Below are positions 36,101-45,100 of a stretch of 64,000 nt of DNA, piece after piece. The stretch comes from Liquidambar formosana (taxonomy: Eukaryota; Streptophyta; Magnoliopsida; Saxifragales; Altingiaceae): NCBI GenBank assembly GCA_039720395.1, contig CM077827.1, positions 22,224,375 through 22,288,374 of the forward strand, given 5' to 3'. The position numbers and the translations under genes are program-made. Position 1 is the first letter of the stretch, and the number at the start of each line of letters is the position of its first letter. Under the pieces are notes generated by a model that searched no databases, was not told the DNA's origin, and saw only the letters and a program-made list of their open reading frames with translations.

Positions 36101-39100
36101 TACATGATTACATTCATACGAGCTACTGATTAATACAACATCATAAAATGATAAACTGTTACCATAAAGCAATGAGTCAAACATCATAACACCATTTTAT
36201 CTATATGAAATTAAGTTTTTATTATATGCTCCACAAAGCATTCAGCTCAACTAATCAGAGTTCATAGTCTGGAAAACAGCCCTGGTTCAACTAACTGAAT
36301 AGAAGAGGTAGAAAACCCTTACAATATAGGACTTCATACAGAAGAGTCAACAAGTAAAATTCGGGAATAAATGACTGATAGTCACAACATTGTGAATAAT
36401 TTTTAAACAAAATATATATATATATATAAAATAAAATACATGAGTGGAAACTGAAAGATATACCTGCAAGGTTCTCAGCAGCAAATCTTAGGCAAACAGC
36501 TTTTAATTCTGCGGCATGATGATAATCAGCCAAGGCAAGAATTTTGGCAACAGAGTTCACAGAGATATATTTGCATAGATGAGACTCGCACATTAGTCTG
36601 AGTCGTGCCAACTCATACTTGTCCGCTGCCGCTAACAACTTTGCTGTTAATGTGTCAGATACAGAGGATACACAAGATGAATTAGACGCCACTAATTCTG
36701 CATCTTCTATGAGAGTATCTCTGTATATGAAGTGCAGCAAAGCCTGTTGGACACATGAGAAATTCAGAATCAAGACACAAGCACGGGATTACTATAGTGA
36801 CTACACCACCAAAAGAGCACAAATGACGAATCCTTAACAAAACCAAAACCAGAATAAAGAAAAGAAAAGTTTTCACCTTAAAAACCTTAGGTTCCAGATT
36901 CAAAACAGCAATCTCTCGCTTGTCTTCTTCTACATTGTCAAAAAGTTGAGAACGAAATACAGGGGATCGAGCCGCCAATACCAACTTATGAGCGTGAAAT
37001 TTATCCCCAGACACATCAAAGGTAATATCTGAACCTTCCATATTTTCCAGTAGCATACCAAAATGCGCTCCAATATCGGAATCTGGGACCTGAATTGAGT
37101 GTAATCTTGAACAATCTATTGCAGAAACCACAACTCCAACAGTACAATTGATTTTCAAGCAATCATCTTTGAGAAAATCCGATGTTTCGAGCAAAGCTCG
37201 TCTGAAAAAACGTTTGTATCCCCTAATAAAAGACAAATGAACAATTTTATAGCCTAACAAAAAAAACATACCAAGTCAAAAATAGCTAGCTACCAATGAA
37301 TCATCAGGTAACATGGCTTCAGCTTACACACAGTGGTCAAATGTTTTCAAGTAGCCAAATGTTTTCAACCAGCCAAATATAAAAATTGTGTCCAGGTTAG
37401 GGAAAATGTGAAAAACAATAAAGGCAGGGGCATAAAGTGAAATAATCCACAAATTGCTTCCTTTTCATTGATAAGAAATCCAAAAATATACACTCAAAAC
37501 AAGGTTAACATAGTCTTAGTAATATGTGAGTAAATAAAAGACTCAATCAAATTAAATCATAACCAAATCTAAACTTTCCCCTAAACAAGTAATAATATCA
37601 ATATCAAATCTAAACAAGGTTAAACTCAAAATGGGAAACCCCTTAAAGTTCACTTAATTCTGATACATTATTCTTGTTTGTGATGTCAAGAATTTCTAGC
37701 TATGTTTTCTTAGAAGACATTGTTGTCATTATCATTAACTTTAGAATACCCATAATTAATGTCATAACTCTATTGTCTCATAATAGTAATCAAACAAAAA
37801 TGTGGAAAGGTAGGTCTGTAAACAAGCTGAGACAAGCCAAAGTCAGCCTAAATTAGCTCGAGCACATGAAATTGAGGTTAGCTCCAACTCCACTCAGACT
37901 CGTCAATATGAATATGCTTAACACCACACTAGGCTTAGCCTGGACTCAACTCAAGTTGTTTGAATTTTTTTAAGTATAATAGCATCACTAAAAAGAACTT
38001 GGCCCAAAAACCTCAAATTAAAAGCTGCTTAGAAAAGGCAGCACAAATATATAACTAAATTACAGGAGTTATCAAAGTATAAATAATTTTGTCTATTATT
38101 TGTAAGCTACATGTCTATATATATATGTTGGGAAGTCCCACATCCCACATCGATTAAATATCGAGTTTAACATGTCTTCATATACCTGTTTGGACCCTCC
38201 ACTTATAAGCTTAGGCTTGTAGGTTGGAAATTTAACATGATATCAGAGCATATCGTTCCTGGCCGTTTCATTTGTAAGCCCATCACATTTGACTCTTGTT
38301 AGGGACTGCACATGAGGGGAAGTGTTGGGAAGTCTCACATCCCACATCGATTAAATATCAAGTTTAAGATGTCTTCATATACCTGTTTGGGCCCTCCACT
38401 TATATACTTAGGCCTGTAGGTTGGAAATTTAACAATATATATATGTAGTGGCATGGTCATAAATATTGGAAATATCGGCCATATATTGCCGATATATCTA
38501 TGTATCGGTGCACATCGATATGAAATTCCATAGTGATTTCGTTTCAGCAGAATATTGTGGATATATTGACAATATATCTAGAATATCGGTATTTATCTAT
38601 TATATCAGGATATATCGAAAATATCTCCCATTTTATCACAAGTTATTGAAGATATATCGATAAATATCGATACTTTGTAGAATTGTATACCTTTTTTTAC
38701 TTTACAAAATTGCAGATCCTTTTTTACTTTAAGGGCTTAAAGGCTTTTGTATTCTATGAGCCTTCACGTGAAGGGTTGAAGGGTTGCCACTCCCAACTGT
38801 GTTAATGTTTTAAGCTTTTTAGCTTTTCTATAATTCTATCATTCAAACTTTTAGACAAAGGCCTCTACCCCTCACAATTTCACTCTCTCACACACACACA
38901 CACACTGACACACATATATCATATATAATTCAACAATTATTGGTATTTGGTACTATTATTTTATAAATGATATATATTTAAAAATTTAAATTTCATGTGA
39001 CATTTAGATGTTGAATTTGAATAAATTTATATTTCACAACGTATCATATTTTTTATACCCTATATACATTTAAATTGCAATATTTTGATGCTAGAATATT

Positions 39101-42100
39101 TATTAGAGCCTAAATCATTATTTTCCAGAGTTTCAATAAAAATATCCGTGTTTAACTAATAATATACATCATATATGTAAATCGATATCGATATTTTTTA
39201 TATATCCATCGATTTATCCGATATATCCATGTTTTTGGACCATCGGTATATCCATCGATACCGATATTTAAGTCCTTGTATAGTGGTAATTAAACAAGCC
39301 AACATTACTTAAGTAGCTGAGCACCCAGCCAACCTCAGCTTAGCCTTATTAGAGTATTACTAACTTGACTTAAACCTCAAGCACAGCTTGCAATCCCTAT
39401 CCCTTATTCATTAAAGAAAATAGAATACCATATAAAGAAGTAATTGGTAAGATTCATTAAAGAAAATAGTCTCAACCGGCATGATGCTGACCATACCCCC
39501 GCAACCACTACTAGTCTAGGCCAACAATCACCCCCCCAAGCACATGTCGTGACTCATGCCCTCCGAGGACTCGAACCTGTGACCTTGCTCTTATACCAAT
39601 TGTAGGACCGAGTGTTAACCATTTCACCTAAAACCAACTAACGTTAGGAGAGGCGCCTCCAAATCTTTTAAAGGGCAATGCAACAGCCAAGCACCACGGT
39701 TCGAGTAGTCTCAACCGGCATGATACTGACCCTAGCCCTGCAACCCCTACACTCTAGGCCAACAGAGGGCATAGGGGTCCCCCATCCCTAAAAACCAATG
39801 CAAACGTGAGGGCATTGAGGAGGAACACCACTTAAAAACATGCAAGCTCAATACCATCATCACATTGATTGGCTACCATTTCCAACATCAAAACTTAAGT
39901 GACAACTTGACAAGTGATTAGAACTAAGATTATAGCCAACATTAACTAACAATATCACCTTATGTTATTAAAGCATATCCATCATTTTAATCCTCTCCTT
40001 GTAGCAGTAATAGAACAGCCACCTATCACATTGAGGTACAGCAACAATAGTGCTCCAAAATTGTCAGATGTGATAGTACATCATTCTTCTTGTATGCAGT
40101 ATTAAAAGTGTACTAACTATTACAAAAGACCACCTTTTCCTCAAATTAATTGGATCAGGAAAACCCTCTGATCCTCCAAAAATGAGAGAAGGCAAGACTC
40201 AAAGTTAGATCAAAGAATCGCAATAAAGGTACGTGCTTTTTAAGCATATCTTCCCCTGTGATAAGCTCATCCCCAACCCTAAATGAGAAATAACATTTTC
40301 ACTCCTTCTGGAATTAACAAATATTACTGAATGCACTTCATTATCTTGTCTCCTTCCTAAAACCAAGCAGATCAACTCTTTTCCCACCATGAAATATCCT
40401 CAACAGCAACAATTTTAAATACAATTGTGCCTTTTCTTTTTGTTCTTTTCCAAAAAAAAAAAAATTAATTAAAAGAAAAAGAAAATAAACAGAATAGCTT
40501 GCGCCTCTATTGCATCAATGTCAGGACCAACGTCCAAGGCCTTGGATTTCCTAACCTCCAACCTTTCTAAGTCTGACCATTATACTCTCTCCCTCCAATG
40601 CTTTCAGCTTGAGAGAGAAGAATGCTCCAATTGATCCCACCACCTGAAAGGAGTTCCACCAACACTCGACAAGACACCCAAAGAGTGGGTCATGTGGTGC
40701 AAGTGCTAACTTTTCACTATCCACCACACCAAGGACCACATAAATGGGCTATGGAAAAGCAACTACAATATACATACATCTTAAAATGAGTTTCCAGGAA
40801 CTAGGTGATATAGTTGTATATATTTTTTATCTTGTTCTGTTCCATCCCCTCGGGTAAAATACCAAATCAAAAGCGCTCACCCTTTGAACCATCTAGTTTT
40901 TTAGTCAATATTAGGCCATTTCAGCCAATCCAGCAAGAACCCGAAGTGTCCGTCAATACAAACTAACAAGTGGTAAAGCCTATGATTCATTTATCTCCAC
41001 TGCAATTTGGGTGACTGAAACTTGCACAGAGAGTGAAACCTGACTTTCAAATCTCTGGCAAATCTCAATGACTGCAATGTCTAGATAGAGAGGGTGGAGT
41101 ACGAGGGCCACACATATAGCCCTTTATCCCTTGTTCTTTCCTATCTTCATCTTCTCTTCCTTTAACACTAAAAGCAAAGTGTCAAGGACCAAGGCTCATT
41201 AACCCTGATCAAGACCATTGAAATAGATATAACCACATTAGAATAGATGTATTATAATTTCACTAGGATCAATGATGCAAAATGTTATATATGTTTACTT
41301 TTATTTGAATCCACAATATAGCTATGTGTACGAGCCAAAAATTACTTTTCAAATGACAGGTCCTGGTATCTTTTTCTTTTCTTTTCTTTTTTTGGTTTCA
41401 AATGCTTTCCAACCAACTAATCCCCCTGGGCACATGAGTCCCCCAATCCCACATGCACCAGGCAATTACAGGACAAACTCCATGGGGGCGGCCTTGAGGG
41501 GAAGTGGTGGGAGTTGAACCCAAGACCTCTACTTGGCAAGAGACCCTAGGACCACTTGGTCCACCCCTCAAGGTTGATGGGTCTTGGTATCATTCTCAAA
41601 GAGAGTATCATTTTTATGTTTTTTTTTTGCTAAGACTTAAATAGAGTATCATTAGGCGCATTAATGTTGACAATGGTAGGTTGTGGGCTTTGTTACAGAC
41701 TCGTCGCCCTGCCTTGAATACCTGCATCAAGATGACGCGACATGAGTATGTGTACGAAATATGACCCAAACACGGCTACTGAGGAAAAAAAAATATCTAT
41801 GGTAAAGAGGTTGGCAACCTGGAAAAAGGGCAATATTTCTCTAGGGGGAAGATCACTCTCATTGATGTGGCTCTTGCTGATATTCTCATTTATGTCCTTT
41901 CTCTCTTTACAGTCCTAGTTAAAGTGGCTAATGAGATTGAAAGGTTACAAAAGAACTTTCTTCATCAATCAAGTTAGGGTAAAGACAAGAAAAATCATTT
42001 GTGGTTAGGACTTAGGACTACCATTTGTTTTTTGATAAGGTAATGATTGTATTAAAAAAAAGGTTTAAACCCTCGTACATAAGACATATACAAGAGAAAA

Positions 42101-45100
42101 AAACCTAAGCTCCATGAACAAAAAGGAACCTCCAAAAAACCCCCATCACCCAATTACAAAGAAAGGGAGTCAACAAAAGATAAAAAAAGAAAGGTTACTA
42201 CCACCCGTGTAGTTACAAAACCACCAAAAAAGAGAATTGATCAAAGATGATTTAAGCTTCACAGAAGAGAACTCCTCTCCTTCAAAAGTTCTCAAGTTAT
42301 GTTCTTTCCAAAAGGACTACCATTTGTTGGCCTAAGAAACAAGCAGGTTAGGGTCTGCCAACTATGATTTCCAATAATAAATCCCTTGTGAGAAATTGGT
42401 GGTTGAAATTCACAAAGAAGCAAGGTTTCTCTTGCCACTTGATGGTTCTAGACAAGTATGGATTTGATCACAATGGTTACACAAGTCGCAAGATACATTT
42501 AGGAAACTCATTGCTCACCCTTACCAGATTTCTTGACGCATGCTCTTCCAGAATCCCTAATCCCCCTTTCTCCCTGTTCGATATCGGGTGGCCTCATGGG
42601 CTTCGAGGTTGAATTTGGTTTTGATGTCAAAACCAATGATTACAAGGTGGTGAGAGTTGTTAAATGCTGGTATATAAATGAAAATCGGCGGGCAGACCCC
42701 CAAGTTGAGGTATATAGTTTGAGTACTGATTCATGGAGACTAATTGACGCTGGTATGCCGCATATGCATATCGTCTCTTCTAGTGGTTATCAGGCGTACC
42801 TGAGTGGAATTTGTTACTGGTGGGCAAAATTTTGTAATGCACAGGATGAGAGTATGTTTTCATTTGATATGAGCAATGAGGTTTTTTGAACTACACTGCC
42901 GCCGGATGTTTGCACTATAGTGTGTTCTTAAGAATGGCAATAGAATCTTTTTTGGAAAAGATCGTTGAATCCTTAACTCCCCACTCAAATCTTTATTCCC
43001 TCAGCTTCATATGTAAAGATAGGGTAACTCTTACCCAAATGTGGACTTTTAAAACTATTCCACTTCTAGTAATTCTCAAAATTTAAATTTTGCTCATAGC
43101 CTTAATGATTGCAAAATTAATAAGCTTTCCTTACTTCTTAAAATTGTTTACATCTCTTCTTCCAATGAAGAAAAAGGGTGTTGGAGTCTGATGGCCACTT
43201 TTCTTGCAAATCCTCTTTCCAAGCCTTGACAGCTCCGATAGTAAGGATTATCATTTTCCCTCCAAATCCACATGGGACTTGGGGCCCTAAAAGGTGAAAA
43301 CTCCAACGTAGTTAGAAACTCATTGTAAGGTAAAAACATTTTGACATGCTACTAAAGAGGAAGCCTTATAAAGCGCTCTCCCCTAATATGCATGATATGT
43401 GTACCGATGCTAGCAAATCAATTAATCTTCTTTTCTTGCATTACCCTTTAACTTTAGTTTGTGGATTAGATTTTTTCTCTTGGCAAAATTTGGATTCCCC
43501 CAATTCATATCTATTCATTGCTGGAAGCCTCTTTTCAAGGCTTCTTCTTTTTTTTTTTTTTTTTTGGAGCCGCCCACAGGGGGGTGGGGCGGTTTGGGGA
43601 CATAGGTATACGATGATGGATATTATTTGGTGCACCTAAATGTAAAGGAACACTTAAACCATTGAGGAGATGAGAAAGTATATTGAAGCTTTATGGGAAA
43701 TTTTCACTCTCTTCTCAAAAAGCAAAACAAGAAAAACATGCTTGATTATAGAATCAAACAGAGTAAATATGAAATGTGAATCAGGTTCCTTTTCAAGCCA
43801 TATGCTCTTGAACTCTACATTTTGCCCTTTTTCTCCTTCCTAGTCCAATATTTGTTCTTTACGATCTAGGACATGTGAACATCTCTTTTTGGGCTTCCAC
43901 TTCTCAATTCTTTAATGATGTTCCTCTTTCCTTTGTCACAAGGGATTGGAAAAGGGTTTGATTGCTTCCTATTTGAAAGAAGTGGAGGCAGTGTCATCCT
44001 CTTTTGGGAAGACAAAGTTCAACTTCGATGGGTGCTTATTGGGAAATCTGAGTCTATTGGTATGGGTGATATCTTTCATGACCATGAAAAAAATTTATTA
44101 CAATTTCTCCATGCCTCTTGGTTTGTGGCTAGCTACTATAATGGAGATTGCTGTTTCAAAAAAATATAATGGAGATTGCAACTCTTTCAGCAAGGTTGAG
44201 ATATGCCAAGAGTGAGGGCCTTCGAGATATCTTGTTTCAAGGTGAATCTTTTAAGCCAAGGATGCAGCAGAAGGAAGCTGGAGATATTGGCATCTTATGA
44301 CAGAGATTTTGGATCTTGCGTGAGAGATCAGTGCGACTCTTTCTTGGGTTCATATATCCACTGCTGGGGGTACTAATTTTCAAGCTAAAAGATGAAACTT
44401 TTTATGAGAAATTTCTAACACCCTTGAGAGTTGTTTGTATTCTCTCTGCTCTACTTTGTTTTTGTTAAGTTTATGTACTTAGCTTTCCCTATCGTGGTGT
44501 TTGTTTGTTGTTAATCATTTCCTTGTATCCCTTTCAATATAAATTTGACGTTCATCAGAAAAATGTTCTCAACTAATTTCATTATTATTTACACCTAACA
44601 ACAGGTTTTGTACAAAATGCACACACATGATATGCGCATGTCAGAAAGACAGAAATCTATGTACATTAGCATAATTATATATCAATAAGACATAACAGTG
44701 TACACATAAACCAACATACAATACCAGTCCCAGTCAGGTAGGGGTGTTCTGATATAAGTTATATCAACACCATGTATTAGAAGTTATGCCCCATGCATTA
44801 GCCCAAATGCCCAATGTACCCCGTAACCCACCAATGCACGGGGTACAACCCCCAAGACGACTTCTATCAGCACATCCCTACCTGACCGCCACCCTACACA
44901 ATAATTAACCAACATAATGGCATTGAAATTCATAAACCACAATCACTATACCAAAACATACCACATGCTCCCTCGATACTTCAATGTATACGGACCGCTC
45001 TCCAACGACCGATCGAAATGGCTATGAACCTTATGCTTCCCTTTCCCACTCTGATCCACGAGCGTCAACTCGAACAGTGCCCTCACATCGGTCCCCTCGC

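Larger units (their letters stand above)
41790..44480 (+). pseudogene. Decayed L1 LINE ORF2 remnant with nested insertions
   Basis: Plus-strand pieces appear in the order of a plant L1 ORF2: an RT C-terminus ([28 protein letters not shown] in shifted frames, 41800-41990), a [16 protein letters not shown] segment (42370-42480), a [11 protein letters not shown] segment (about 42930), a [16 protein letters not shown] zf-RVT-like segment (about 43190), and an RNase H-like [19 protein letters not shown] (about 44190). Frameshifts and stops are frequent. A minus-strand LINE end (42024-42310) and an F-box fragment (about 42500-42920) interrupt it. It lies in BPM intron 1. Confidence 0.68.

Noticed and set aside
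36682..37269. 195-codon minus-strand frame as a separate BTB gene
   Set aside because: Only 36877-37222 is coding (BPM exon 2) plus a shifted reading into exon 3; the rest is intron read through.
39540..39600. Possible tRNA gene (box B GGTTCGAGTCC on the minus strand)
   Set aside because: No cloverleaf could be drawn, box A is missing, and it lies in the interior of a TRIM-like element beside a primer site.
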